From Glaciihabitans sp. (GTDB taxonomy: Bacteria; Actinomycetota; Actinomycetes; Actinomycetales; Microbacteriaceae), in contig JAODBD010000006.1 in NCBI GenBank assembly GCA_025463785.1, positions 1 to 64,000 on the forward strand: DNA of 64,000 nt. The letters are read 5' to 3'. The translations under genes and the position numbers were made by a program. The notes under the pieces were generated by a model that was given only the letters and a program-made list of their open reading frames with translations, made no database searches and was not told the origin of the DNA. Below, piece by piece: positions 8,694 through 17,386 of this stretch (within the stretch, counting starts at the first letter, position 1; each line of letters starts with the position of its first letter).

Positions 8694-9062
8694 CTACTCC
8701 ATCGCTCCTGTCTCCATGACCGGATAAAGCTCGATTGAGCCGCCGGTCGGGCACAGGGCCGCGAGTTCGCGCGCCTGGGCTGCATCCTTGACACCCAGCT
8801 TGTAATAGCCGGTCAGGACCTCCTTGGTCTCACCGAAGGGACCGTCGGTGAAGACCGCTGCCTTGCCATCCTTTGCAGGCAGGATGCGCACGGCCGTCGA
8901 CGGCGACTGCAGTGCATCGCCACCGAGAATCTGCGCGCCGGCATCAATGACCGCCTTAGCGAAGGCCTGGTGAGCCTGCATGGCGCCGGTCCACTGTGCC
9001 TCGGTAACCTGCGACGGGTCCCAGGCCTCTTCCATGATCAATACGACGTATTCCTCAGCCAT
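8694..9062 (-). CDS. YCII-related (DGPF domain) protein, ECF42 partner
   Basis: A 122-residue alpha/beta barrel protein of the YCII family with the signature DGPFGETKEVLTGYYKLG at about residues 71-88. Such proteins are the standard genomic partner and target of ECF42 sigma factors; their biochemical role is unknown, though members are suspected to bind small ligands. A clear ribosome site AGAAGGAG lies 6 bases before the ATG. An ECF42-like promoter lies about 60 bases upstream. Confidence 0.92.
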   Translation of the reverse strand: MAEEYVVLIMEEAWDPSQVTEAQWTGAMQAHQAFAKAVIDAGAQILGGDALQSPSTAVRILPAKDGKAAVFTDGPFGETKEVLTGYYKLGVKDAAQARELAALCPTGGSIELYPVMETGAME

Positions 9063-9119
9063 GAGTTGCTCCTTCTGTGTGTGCCGTCAAATTCGACACG
9101 GTGAATGATTCACTCTCGC

Positions 9120-9146
9120 GACGAACCGTACTCCCGTTTTTCGACA
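9120..9146 (-). promoter_or_regulatory. Candidate ECF42-dependent promoter
   Basis: On the minus strand the -35 element TGTCGAA (9140-9146) is followed, after 16 bases, by CGTC (9120-9123). This matches the promoter described for ECF42 factors (TGTCGA at -35, CGA/TC at -10). A second TGTCGAA at about 9093-9099 has no properly spaced -10. The site precedes the DGPF-sigma operon, implying autoregulation. Confidence 0.7.
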
Positions 9147-9166
9147 CGGCGGCAGAAGTTTTTTCT

Positions 9167-10102
9167 CTACAGGTTAACCAGCCGTGCGCCGTGCACCGGG
9201 CCGGTGACCCGCACCACGTTGAGACGCGCGGCCGACAGTGCGATCTGCAGCTCAAGCGCGCTGTCGAGGTCTGCCGCGAGGAACGCGACGGTGGGGCCCG
9301 ATCCCGAGATCACCCCGGCCAGAGCGCCGTTTTCTTCGCCGAGTTCGAGAACGGATGCCAGCGACGGTTCCAGATGGAGCGCCGGCGCCTGCAGGTCGTT
9401 GTATAGCGTCTCCGCGAGCATGTGCGGGTCGCCGGCACGGAGCGCCTGAAGCACGTTCGCGTCAACGAATGGCTGTACCTCGGCCGGAAAAATGTCTTGC
9501 GCGTGACGATCGCGGTGGTTGTCGAGTTCGGCGTAGACGGCCGGCGTCGACAGGCCGAAGTCGGCCACGACCAGCACCCACTGGAACTGGCCCTGGGCGA
9601 GGGCCGGGCTTAGTTGGTCCCCGCGGCCCGTGCCAATTGCTGTGCCACCGGTGAACGCGAACGGCACGTCGGAACCCAACTGGGTGGCCAGCGAGAGCAT
9701 TTCGTCGCGGGGCAACTCCGTGCCCCAGAGCGCGTCGCAGGCGAGGAGTGTGGCAGCGGCATCCGCTGATCCTCCCCCCATTCCGCCCGTCACGGGAACA
9801 TGCTTGCCGATCTCGAGGTGCACTCCCCCGCGGTAGCCGGCGCGGCGGGCCAGGAGTCGTGCGGCCCTGATCGCGATGTTGGAGCCGTCGGTCGGCACGC
9901 GCGACAGCTCGACTGTTCCGGCGATCTCGATCGAGAAGTCGTCGGCCGGATACGCGCGAACCTCTTCGTACAGGGACACCGCCTGATAGGCGATCGCGAC
10001 ATCGTGGTAGCCGTCGTCGAGAAGTGCGCCGACTTTGAGGAAGACGTTGATTTTGCCGGGCGCCTTCGCGTGCACCATCTTCTGGGCCGCCAAGGAGGTC
10101 AT
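9167..10102 (-). CDS. ispE: 4-diphosphocytidyl-2-C-methyl-D-erythritol kinase
   Basis: GHMP-family kinase that phosphorylates the 2-OH of CDP-methylerythritol in the non-mevalonate isoprenoid pathway. The 311-residue product carries [14 protein letters not shown] near residue 12, the ATP loop [17 protein letters not shown] at about 105-121 and the C-terminal [13 protein letters not shown]. Minus-strand TAGGTT lies six bases before ATG 10102 (leaderless). A downstream in-frame ATG (MVHAKAP) is a less supported start. In many actinobacteria ispE follows rsmA, as here with a quinone oxidoreductase inserted between. Confidence 0.96.
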   Translation of the reverse strand: MTSLAAQKMVHAKAPGKINVFLKVGALLDDGYHDVAIAYQAVSLYEEVRAYPADDFSIEIAGTVELSRVPTDGSNIAIRAARLLARRAGYRGGVHLEIGKHVPVTGGMGGGSADAAATLLACDALWGTELPRDEMLSLATQLGSDVPFAFTGGTAIGTGRGDQLSPALAQGQFQWVLVVADFGLSTPAVYAELDNHRDRHAQDIFPAEVQPFVDANVLQALRAGDPHMLAETLYNDLQAPALHLEPSLASVLELGEENGALAGVISGSGPTVAFLAADLDSALELQIALSAARLNVVRVTGPVHGARLVNL

Positions 10103-10192
10103 ATAACCAACCTACTGGAGGGTTCCGCAGCCAATTGCCACAGCCGAGGCTGCGTGACGTGTCGAGCTCGCCGCCGCGCCCGTTCGGCGGCG

Positions 10193-11206
10193 CTACATCG
10201 ACAGCAGGATCTTGCCGAGGTGCTCAGAAGACTCCATTCGGCGGTGGGCATCCGCTGCGTCGGCAAGCGCGAACACGCTGTCGGTGACCGGATGGATGAC
10301 ACCATCGGCAAACAGCGGCATGACGGTCTCGCTGACCGCAGCCACGATCTCGGCCCGCTCCTCGATCGGGCGGGCGCGCAGAGTCGTGCCCCAGATGCGC
10401 CCGCGCTTGCGGGTCAGCGACCCGATGTCGAAGTCGCCGGGCTTTCGGCTTTGATTAGCGATAATCATGATCGTGCCGCCCAGCGCCAGGACGTCGATGT
10501 TGCGCTGCAGGTATTCGCCGCCGACGATGTCGAGGACGACATCGACCACCGCGCCAGTGGCCGCAGCACCGTGGACACCAGCACCCTTGACACCGGCCGC
10601 GTACTCAGCGATCGCCGCTACGAAGTCTTCCTCGCGGTAGTTGATGCCGTACGCTCCGAGTTCGACGCAAAACGCCACCTTCTCGGCGCTGCCTGCGGTT
10701 GCGAAGACCCTGGCGCCGACCGCTGTCGCCAACTGGATAGCCATCGAGCCAACGCCGCTCGATCCACCGTGGACGAGAAGAGTTTGGCCGGATTTCAGTC
10801 CAGCGGCCATGAAGACGTTGGCCCAAACCGTGCACGCAGCCTCGGGGATGCCTGCGGCATCAACCAGCTCGACGTTCGCCGGAACCGGAAGCAGCAGGCG
10901 AGCATCCACCACCGCCCGTTCGGCATAACTCCCGCCGGGAACGAGCGCGCAGACCCGCTCGCCCGCATGCCACGCGGTGACGTTGTCGCCAATGCTCAGG
11001 ATCGTGCCCGAAAGCTCCATACCTGGCCACTCCGGTGCCCCGGCCGGCGGTGGGTAGTAGCCCTGCCTCTGCGCGAGATCGGCGCGATTGACGCCGGCGG
11101 CCGCAACTTCGATCAGCACGTCGTCCGCGCCGAGCTCAGGCTCCGGGATGTCCGCGAGTGTCAGGACCTCCGGGCCGCCGAACCGGGGAATCGTGATCGC
11201 GCGCAT
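10193..11206 (-). CDS. Quinone oxidoreductase-like NAD(P)H dehydrogenase (zeta-crystallin/PIG3 type)
   Basis: A 337-residue medium-chain dehydrogenase/reductase without the zinc-binding cysteines. The GroES-like N-terminal half has VNRADLAQRQGYYPPP; the Rossmann half has HGGSSGVGSMAIQLA at about 140-155 and the NADP region ATAGSAEK. Members of this subfamily reduce quinones one electron at a time with NADPH. TAGCGT six bases before ATG 11206 suggests a leaderless mRNA. A GC-rich inverted repeat (CGCCGCCG/CGGCGGCG, 10169-10192) directly follows the stop and may mark its 3' end, though no T-run is seen. Confidence 0.9.
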   Translation of the reverse strand: MRAITIPRFGGPEVLTLADIPEPELGADDVLIEVAAAGVNRADLAQRQGYYPPPAGAPEWPGMELSGTILSIGDNVTAWHAGERVCALVPGGSYAERAVVDARLLLPVPANVELVDAAGIPEAACTVWANVFMAAGLKSGQTLLVHGGSSGVGSMAIQLATAVGARVFATAGSAEKVAFCVELGAYGINYREEDFVAAIAEYAAGVKGAGVHGAAATGAVVDVVLDIVGGEYLQRNIDVLALGGTIMIIANQSRKPGDFDIGSLTRKRGRIWGTTLRARPIEERAEIVAAVSETVMPLFADGVIHPVTDSVFALADAADAHRRMESSEHLGKILLSM

Positions 11207-11257
11207 GCCTCGACGCTACGCCGTCCCGGGCGGGACCTGCTGGGCGCCGCGCGGCGA

Positions 11258-12085
11258 TCAGGAGCGCGCGATCGCCAGGAAGTCGCGCACGGTCAGTTCC
11301 TCGCCGCGAGATGTGGGGGTGAGCCCGGCGGCTTCGATGCGAGAGGATGCCGTGGCCGAGTCGCCGAGGACGACCGACAGCGACTGACGGAGCATCTTGC
11401 GCCGCTGCTGAAACGCTGCGTCAACGAGGGCGAAGGTGGCGAGCCGCTCGGCCTCCGTGCCGGGCGCATCCCGACGCTCGAACGACACCAGCACCGAGTC
11501 AACGTTGGGCACCGGCCAGAACACCTGCCGCGAGACGTTGCCGGCCAGCTTGAATTCGCCATACCAGGCGGCTTTGGCGCTCGGGCTGCCGTAGATCTTG
11601 GAACCGGGAGGGGCAGCGAGTCGCTGACCGACCTCCGCCTGCACCATGACCAGACCGCGCTCGAGCTCGGGGAAGTGCTCGAGGAAGTGCAGCACGACCG
11701 GCACCGAGATGTTGTACGGCAGGTTCGCGACGAGCACAGACGGCGAAGGATCGAGCGCCGTAACCGACAGCGCATCAGCTGTAACAACGGTCAGATCGGC
11801 GTCAGGAGCGGCCGCGGCGACCGTCAGCGGCAACTGCGTCGCGAGCCGATTGTCGATCTCGACCGCGACGACCCGGGCGCCCGTTTCGAGGAGTCCCAGC
11901 GTGAGCGACCCGAGGCCGGGGCCCACCTCGACCACGGTGGTGCCGGCCGCTACTCCCGCGATGCGGACGATTCGGCGCACGGTATTGGCATCAAGTAGGA
12001 AGTTCTGGCCCAGCTTCTTGGTGGGCTGGATGCCGAGAAGCTCGGCCAGATCGCGGATCTCAGCCGGTCCCAGCATTGCGCTCAC
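11258..12085 (-). CDS. rsmA: 16S rRNA dimethyladenosine transferase (KsgA)
   Basis: SAM-dependent N6-dimethylation of the two adjacent adenines in the 3' hairpin of 16S rRNA. Landmarks are GQNFLLD, the SAM loop VVEVGPGLGSLTLGLLE and the catalytic NLPYNISVPVVLHFLE. The frame is open further upstream, but the GTG at 12085 overlaps the tatD stop (GTGA), giving a 275-residue protein of normal length, so this start is preferred. It belongs to the metG-tatD-rsmA transcript, a conserved order in actinobacteria. Confidence 0.95.
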   Translation of the reverse strand: MSAMLGPAEIRDLAELLGIQPTKKLGQNFLLDANTVRRIVRIAGVAAGTTVVEVGPGLGSLTLGLLETGARVVAVEIDNRLATQLPLTVAAAAPDADLTVVTADALSVTALDPSPSVLVANLPYNISVPVVLHFLEHFPELERGLVMVQAEVGQRLAAPPGSKIYGSPSAKAAWYGEFKLAGNVSRQVFWPVPNVDSVLVSFERRDAPGTEAERLATFALVDAAFQQRRKMLRQSLSVVLGDSATASSRIEAAGLTPTSRGEELTVRDFLAIARS

Positions 12086-12963
12086 TGCTCGCCGAACGGG
12101 TTCGGCGGGTCGGTGACGGGCTCGGAGTCCCAACGGCCGTACACCTCCTCGGTGTTCGAGGAGATCAGCGCCGCGAGCATCGACACATCCGTGCCGAGGT
12201 GCGCAGCCATCGCGCGAAGCGTGTGCGGGATGAGGTACGAGGAGTTGGGCCGCCCGCGGAACGGCATCGGCGTCAGGTATGGCGCATCCGTCTCGATGAG
12301 CACGAGACGCCGTGGTAGCACCTCGAGCGCGACGCGCAGGGCCGGCGCATTGTTGAATGTCACCGTGCCGGCGAAGGACGCGTACCAGCCGTTCTCGGCG
12401 AGGGTACGCGCGAGTTCCTCGTCGCCGCTGAAGCAGTGAAACACCGTGCGCTCAGGTGCTCCGACCCGCAGCAGGGTCGCGAGAACGTCGCGATGCGCAT
12501 CGCGATCGTGGATCTGCAGGGCGAGCCCCCGCTCCTTGGCGATCGCGATGTGCGCCTCGAAGGATCGCAGCTGGGCCGCTTGCCCGTCTTCGCCCGTGCG
12601 GAAGTAGTCGAGCCCGGTCTCACCAATGGCGCGAACACGCGGACGCCCGGCGAGTTCGAAGATTTCGGCCAGCTGATCGTCGAGCGTCCCGGCGGAATCC
12701 AGCAGGGGCGCCTCGTTCGGATGCAGCGCGACAGCGGCCAGCACGCGAGGCTCAACCGCGGCGATGTCGGCAGACCAACGCGAACTCGCAAGGTCTGTGC
12801 CGACCTGCACGACGCCACGAACACCCACGCTGGATGCCCGGTCGAGCTGTTCTCGATAGTCGAGCCCCGGGCCGTCCGGGCCCATCTCGAGGTGCGTGTG
12901 GTTGTCGTAGACGGGCACGACAAGCGCCTCGGGCAACGGCGGGTATTCGATCGCGTCAGTCAT
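12082..12963 (-). CDS. tatD: TatD family metal-dependent hydrolase
   Basis: TIM-barrel amidohydrolase-type nuclease. Metal ligands and motifs in order are VYDNHTHLEM, GETGLDYFR, QIHDRDAHRDVL, FHCFSGD and ETDAPYLTP. The upstream open frame lacks similarity to the family; ATG 12963 gives 293 residues. Minus-strand TACCCT (12971-12976) lies seven bases before it, so a promoter inside the metG-tatD gap (32 bases) is likely in addition to readthrough. Overlaps rsmA by four bases. Confidence 0.93.
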   Translation of the reverse strand: MTDAIEYPPLPEALVVPVYDNHTHLEMGPDGPGLDYREQLDRASSVGVRGVVQVGTDLASSRWSADIAAVEPRVLAAVALHPNEAPLLDSAGTLDDQLAEIFELAGRPRVRAIGETGLDYFRTGEDGQAAQLRSFEAHIAIAKERGLALQIHDRDAHRDVLATLLRVGAPERTVFHCFSGDEELARTLAENGWYASFAGTVTFNNAPALRVALEVLPRRLVLIETDAPYLTPMPFRGRPNSSYLIPHTLRAMAAHLGTDVSMLAALISSNTEEVYGRWDSEPVTDPPNPFGEQ

Positions 12964-12995
12964 CGTATTCAGGGTACGCGCTGGAGCTAGAAGCG

Positions 12996-14603
12996 CTAGA
13001 CGACGGCGGGCTCGATGCGCGGAAACAGCGGTTCGATCGGCGTCACACGGGATCCCGCGGGCAGCTGGCCCCATCGGCCGGCATCCGGCAGCAACTGCTC
13101 CCAGACGGTACCGAGTGAGTCGGCACCGTCTGAGTCGGCACCGAGTGAGTCGGCACCGAGTGCGCTCCACAGTACTTCGGTTGACTCGGGGATGATCGGC
13201 GAGAGCAGCACGGCGAGCGCACGCAACCCCTCGGTCGCCGTGTACAGCACGGTGCCGAGTCGCTCGCGCGGGGCCTCGTCCTTGGCCAGGACCCATGGCT
13301 CCTGGATGGTGATGTAGCCGTTGAGTTCTTCGACGATGGTCCAGACGGCGGCGAGCGCCTCGTGGATTGCGAGACGGGCGATGGCAGTGTTCGCAGCGGA
13401 AGCGGCATCCCGAACAGTCTTCTGGATGCCGAGGTCGGCCTCGCCGTACGGCCCGGGCGACGGCACGACACCGTCGTAGTAGCGGGAGACCATGGCGATG
13501 ACCCGGGATGCGAGGTTGCCGAAGCCATTGGCGAGCTCGGACTGGTAACGGGCGCTCAGGTCTTCCCAGCTGAACGAGCCGTCCTGGCCGAAGCTGATCG
13601 CACGCATGAAGTAGTAGCGGAAGGCATCCGAGCCGAACGTGTCGGTGATTTCGTTCGGGGCAATACCGGTGAGCTTCGATTTCGACATCTTCTCGCCACC
13701 GACGAGCAGCCAGCCGTGGCCGAAGACCTGCGTCGGCACCTGGATACCTGCCGCCATGAGCATGGCTGGCCAGATGACCGCATGGAAGCGGGCAATGTCT
13801 TTTCCGACGAGGTGCGTACCAGGCCAGCGACGGGCGAACTGCTCATCGTCTGTGCCGTAGCCGATCGCGGTGATGTAGTTGAGCAGCGCGTCGAACCAGA
13901 CGTACAGCACGTGCGAGGTGTCCCACGGGATCTGGATGCCCCAGTCGAAGCTCGACCGCGAAATCGACAGGTCGTTGAGCCCCGACCTCACGAACGAGAT
14001 GATCTCGTTGCGAACGCTCGCCGGCTGCACGAACTCGGGCTGCGATTCGTACAGGTCGAGCAGCGGCTGCTGGAACTGGCTCATCTTGAAGAAGTAGTTG
14101 GTCTCCTGCAGAACCTCGACCGGGCGGCCGTGGATCTTGCACACCAGCTGGCCGGCGTAGTCGCCGTCTGCAGTCTCCATCAGGTCGTCGAGTTGCTTGT
14201 ACTCTTCGCAGCCGACGCAGTAGTAGCCCTCGTACTCGCCCTTGTAAATGAATCCGTCGTCGTAGAGCTTCTGCAGGAAGATCAGGACGGCGGTCTCATG
14301 CCGCTCGTCTGTGGTGCGAATGAAGTCATCGTTGGCGACATTCAGAGTTTCGAGAAGCGGAAGCCAGGCATCCCTCACGAGCTTGTCTGCCCACTCCTTG
14401 GGAGTGGTGTCGTTTGCGACGGCCGTACGCAGGATCTTCTGCCCGTGCTCGTCTGTTCCGGTCAGCAGCCAGGTATCGTCGCCGCTCTGCCGGTGCCATC
14501 GAGTCAGGATGTCGGCGGCCACCTCGGTATACGCGTGACCAATGTGTGGCACATCATTCACGTAGAAGATGGGCGTGGTCAAGTAGAAGGACTCGCCGGG
14601 CAT
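12996..14603 (-). CDS. metG: Methionyl-tRNA synthetase
   Basis: Class I synthetase charging initiator and elongator tRNA-Met. The HIGH motif is in TPIFYVNDVPHIGHAYT (residues 9-25), the KMSKS motif in GGEKMSKSKLTG, and a CP-domain Cys pair in CVGCEEY. The 535-residue protein lacks the C-terminal dimerisation domain, as in many actinobacteria. Near the C-terminus a repeat encoding LGADSLGADSDGADSLG is inserted. TAGGAT six bases before ATG 14603 indicates a leaderless transcript. First gene of the metG-tatD-rsmA group, divergent from the Lrp regulator. Confidence 0.97.
   Translation of the reverse strand: MPGESFYLTTPIFYVNDVPHIGHAYTEVAADILTRWHRQSGDDTWLLTGTDEHGQKILRTAVANDTTPKEWADKLVRDAWLPLLETLNVANDDFIRTTDERHETAVLIFLQKLYDDGFIYKGEYEGYYCVGCEEYKQLDDLMETADGDYAGQLVCKIHGRPVEVLQETNYFFKMSQFQQPLLDLYESQPEFVQPASVRNEIISFVRSGLNDLSISRSSFDWGIQIPWDTSHVLYVWFDALLNYITAIGYGTDDEQFARRWPGTHLVGKDIARFHAVIWPAMLMAAGIQVPTQVFGHGWLLVGGEKMSKSKLTGIAPNEITDTFGSDAFRYYFMRAISFGQDGSFSWEDLSARYQSELANGFGNLASRVIAMVSRYYDGVVPSPGPYGEADLGIQKTVRDAASAANTAIARLAIHEALAAVWTIVEELNGYITIQEPWVLAKDEAPRERLGTVLYTATEGLRALAVLLSPIIPESTEVLWSALGADSLGADSDGADSLGTVWEQLLPDAGRWGQLPAGSRVTPIEPLFPRIEPAVV
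13109..13164. repeat. 15-bp tandem repeat inside metG
   Basis: About 3.7 units of the type ACCGAGTGAGTCGGC, in frame on the minus strand, encode repeated (D/L)GADS. The length of 15 keeps the frame whatever the copy number. It falls in the surface-exposed C-terminal anticodon-domain tail, where insertions are tolerated. Confidence 0.85.
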
Positions 14604-14675
14604 CCCACAATCCTACGGGCGGCGAGAGCAGTGTTACACGCTGGCGACGAGGCAGCGGCGGCGTACCCTGATGCC

Positions 14676-15143
14676 ATGGCTGTGGACCGCATCGATCGGG
14701 CGATCATCTCGGAGTTGAGTCAGGACTCCCGCCTGTCGATCCGATCGCTGGCGGAGCGCGTGCACATTTCTCGCACGGCAGCACACAAGCGCGTGCAGAT
14801 CCTGATCGAGACCGGGGTTCTGAAAAGCTTCGGCGCCCAGGTCGATCGCAAGGCCATCGGCCTGAACGTCACCGCGATCGTGATCGTGAAGACCGGAACG
14901 GCGCCGTGGCAGGAGCTCGCGACCGCGCTGTCCAGATTGCCGTACGTCGAGTCCGTCCAGGCCGTCGCGGGCGACATCGACTTTGTCCTTACCGTCAGCG
15001 CGCCGGATCACGAACAGCTCAGCGAGGTCATCATGCGGCAGATCCACGAAATGCCGGGCGTCGTATCGACACAGTCGCACGTCGTGCTCGATAGCCGGGA
15101 TGGCACTGCGGCCGGCGTGGCAAAGGACGTTTGGCGCGATTAG
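14676..15143 (+). CDS. Lrp/AsnC family transcriptional regulator (BkdR-like)
   Basis: A 155-residue regulator with an N-terminal helix-turn-helix (LSIRSLAERVHISRTAAHKRV, about residues 19-39) and a C-terminal RAM/AsnC effector domain. The open frame runs far upstream over metG, but only from ATG 14676 does it resemble the family. TACCCT (14664-14669) six bases before this ATG supports it and a leaderless mRNA. It directly precedes the branched-chain 2-oxoacid dehydrogenase genes on the same strand, and Lrp-type BkdR proteins activate such operons in response to branched-chain amino acids, so it is the probable regulator. Confidence 0.92.
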   Translation: MAVDRIDRAIISELSQDSRLSIRSLAERVHISRTAAHKRVQILIETGVLKSFGAQVDRKAIGLNVTAIVIVKTGTAPWQELATALSRLPYVESVQAVAGDIDFVLTVSAPDHEQLSEVIMRQIHEMPGVVSTQSHVVLDSRDGTAAGVAKDVWRD

Positions 15144-15251
15144 GTTGTCTCGCGCGCTACAAATGGCGCGGAATCGACCGGTGGCGCGCCATCCGTAAAC
15201 ACCTCTCACCAGCCCCTCGAAAGCTGTGCCCGACTGCTGCACGATTGCGTC

Positions 15252-16373
15252 ATGAACGACAGTGTTGTCAGCACAGCTGAGCCGACTCGCCCCACGCAGC
15301 TGCCCATCTCGCTGATCACCAGCGACGGGATTGCGGCAGCAGCAGAGGCGACCGCTGGCTTCTCGATGCCGTCACCCGACATCCTGCTTTCGCTCTATCG
15401 CAAGATGGTTCTCGGGCGCCGCTTCGACGTTCAGGTCACGGCGTTGACGCGCCAGGGGCGGCTCGCAACCTACCCTTCGGCGGTCGGGCAGGAGGCGTGC
15501 GAAATTGCCGCCGTCGAGGCTCTCGCTCCGCAGGACTGGCTGTTCCCGACCTATCGCGACACCATGGCGCTGATGACGCGCGGTATCAGTCCACTGGAGT
15601 CGCTCAAGCTGTTTCGCGGCGACTGGCACATGGGCTTCGACCCGAACGTACATCGCGTTGCTGCACAGGCCACGCCGCTGGCGACCCAGGCCCTCCACGC
15701 CGTCGGGTTGGCGACGGCGGCCAGGCTCAAGCATGACGATGTTGTCGCCCTGACGTTTCTGGGTGACGGGTCAACGAGCGAGGGCGATGCTCATGAGGCC
15801 TTCAATTTCGCCGCGGTGTGGCAGGCACCCGTCGTCTTCGTGATCCAAAACAACCAGTACGCGATCAGCGTTCCGATTGCGAAGCAGTCGCATGCGCGAA
15901 CCCTTGCGGACAGAGCGATCGGCTACGGGATGCCGGGCTACTTCGTCGACGGAAACGACGCGGCCGCAATGTACGCGGTGATCTCGGCGGCGGTCGAGAA
16001 TGCCCGCGCTGGCAACGGCCCGACCATGATCGAAGGGCTCACCTACCGCGTTGAGGCACACACCAACTCGGATGACCCGAGCCGCTATCGGGACCAGTCT
16101 GAGGAGGCTGCCTGGCGAGGGCTCGACCCCATCTCGCGCCTCGACGCCTATCTGGTTCGCGAGGGCGTGCTGACCGATGAACGGCGTGACGAGGTCGCTG
16201 CCGAAGCGGAACAGCTCGCTGCAACGACCCGCGAAGCGATGAGCGAGGAGCCCGCCATCGACCCGCTCGAACTATTCGAGCACGTCTACGTGAATGAGCG
16301 CGCGAACCTCGTCGAGCAGCGCGAGTTTCTGGCCAGGGAGCTGGCATCCACCGAACCCGGGAGCGACCCATGA
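15252..16373 (+). CDS. Branched-chain 2-oxoacid dehydrogenase E1 component, alpha subunit
   Basis: Thiamine diphosphate-dependent decarboxylase subunit. The ThDP motif GDGSTSEGDAHEAFNFAAVWQ ... NN is present at about residues 180-210, together with ALTRQGRLATYPSAVGQEA and YRDTMALMTRG, typical of BkdA rather than single-chain AceE. 373 residues. CACGAT lies six bases before the ATG. Overlaps the E1 beta gene by four bases (ATGA). With E1 beta and E2 it forms the complex converting the 2-oxoacids from Val, Leu and Ile, or pyruvate, to acyl-CoA; substrate range cannot be read from sequence with certainty. Confidence 0.92.
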   Translation: MNDSVVSTAEPTRPTQLPISLITSDGIAAAAEATAGFSMPSPDILLSLYRKMVLGRRFDVQVTALTRQGRLATYPSAVGQEACEIAAVEALAPQDWLFPTYRDTMALMTRGISPLESLKLFRGDWHMGFDPNVHRVAAQATPLATQALHAVGLATAARLKHDDVVALTFLGDGSTSEGDAHEAFNFAAVWQAPVVFVIQNNQYAISVPIAKQSHARTLADRAIGYGMPGYFVDGNDAAAMYAVISAAVENARAGNGPTMIEGLTYRVEAHTNSDDPSRYRDQSEEAAWRGLDPISRLDAYLVREGVLTDERRDEVAAEAEQLAATTREAMSEEPAIDPLELFEHVYVNERANLVEQREFLARELASTEPGSDP

Positions 16374-17386
16374 CACTGCTGCATGAACCAGCCGTACGAT
16401 CCGAAACTCCCTCGGCTCAACCCATCAGCATGGCCGGTGCCTTGACCGCCGCACTGCGCGATGCCCTAGCCGACGATCCCACTGTCGTCATCTTCGGTGA
16501 GGATGTCGGACCGCTCGGCGGTGTCTTCCGCGTCACCGACGGGCTGAACGCGCAGTTCGGCGAGAGTCGCGTCTGGGACTCGCCGCTCGGCGAGGCGGGC
16601 ATCGTGGGCACCGCGATCGGCATGGCCATGTACGGGATGCGGCCGGTCGTAGAGATGCAATTCGACGCGTTCAGTTACCCGGCGTTCGAGCAGATCACCT
16701 CCCATGTCGCGAAGATGCATAACCGAACGCGCGGTGCGGTGACGCTGCCTATCGTGATCCGCATTCCGTATGCCGGTGGCATTGGCGGCGTCGAGCACCA
16801 CTCGGACTCGTCCGAGGCGTACTGGACGCACACGCCCGGTCTGACGGTCGTGACTCCGTCTAACCCGGCCGACGCCTACTCGATGATGCGTGAGGCGATC
16901 GCAAGCGATGACCCTGTCATCTTCCTCGAACCCAAGAGCCGGTACTGGTCGAAGGATGTCATCGAGCTGCCCGTGCGGATGGCGCCGATGACGCGCGCGA
17001 CCGTGCTGCGCGAAGGCTCCGACGTCACGCTGCTGGCGTACGGGCCGACCGTGAAAACGGCGCTCGAGTCGGCGGTGCTCGGCGAAGCTGAGGGTCTGTC
17101 TGTCGAGGTCATCGACCTGCGCAGCCTCTCGCCGTTCGACGACGAGACGGTTCTGGCGTCGGTACGGAAGACGTCGCGGTGCGCCGTCATCCACGAGGCG
17201 GCCCAGTTCGGCGGATACGGTGCCGAGGTCGCGGCGCGGGTCAGTGAGCGAGCGTTCTTTCACCTGGCTGCGCCCATTTTGCGGATCGCGGGGTTCGACA
17301 TCCCGTACCCGTCACCCAAGCTTGAGGAGCATTACCTGCCGACGGCGGAGCGCGTTCTTGCCGCGCTCGACACGTGGGAGTGGTGA
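16370..17386 (+). CDS. Branched-chain 2-oxoacid dehydrogenase E1 component, beta subunit
   Basis: A 338-residue transketolase-like subunit that completes the E1 heterotetramer. Motifs: GEDVGPLGGVFRVTDGL, DSPLGEAGIVGTAIGMAMYGMRPVVEMQF and, at the C-terminal domain, CAVIHEAAQFGGYGAEVAA. Translationally coupled on both sides: its ATG overlaps the E1 alpha stop, and its TGA overlaps the E2 ATG by one base. Confidence 0.94.
   Translation: MTLLHEPAVRSETPSAQPISMAGALTAALRDALADDPTVVIFGEDVGPLGGVFRVTDGLNAQFGESRVWDSPLGEAGIVGTAIGMAMYGMRPVVEMQFDAFSYPAFEQITSHVAKMHNRTRGAVTLPIVIRIPYAGGIGGVEHHSDSSEAYWTHTPGLTVVTPSNPADAYSMMREAIASDDPVIFLEPKSRYWSKDVIELPVRMAPMTRATVLREGSDVTLLAYGPTVKTALESAVLGEAEGLSVEVIDLRSLSPFDDETVLASVRKTSRCAVIHEAAQFGGYGAEVAARVSERAFFHLAAPILRIAGFDIPYPSPKLEEHYLPTAERVLAALDTWEW

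Noticed and set aside
9800-11998. A 732-codon open frame on the plus strand.
   Set aside because: It is antisense to ispE, the quinone oxidoreductase and rsmA, all well supported; long antisense frames are common in high-GC DNA. The product has no domain.
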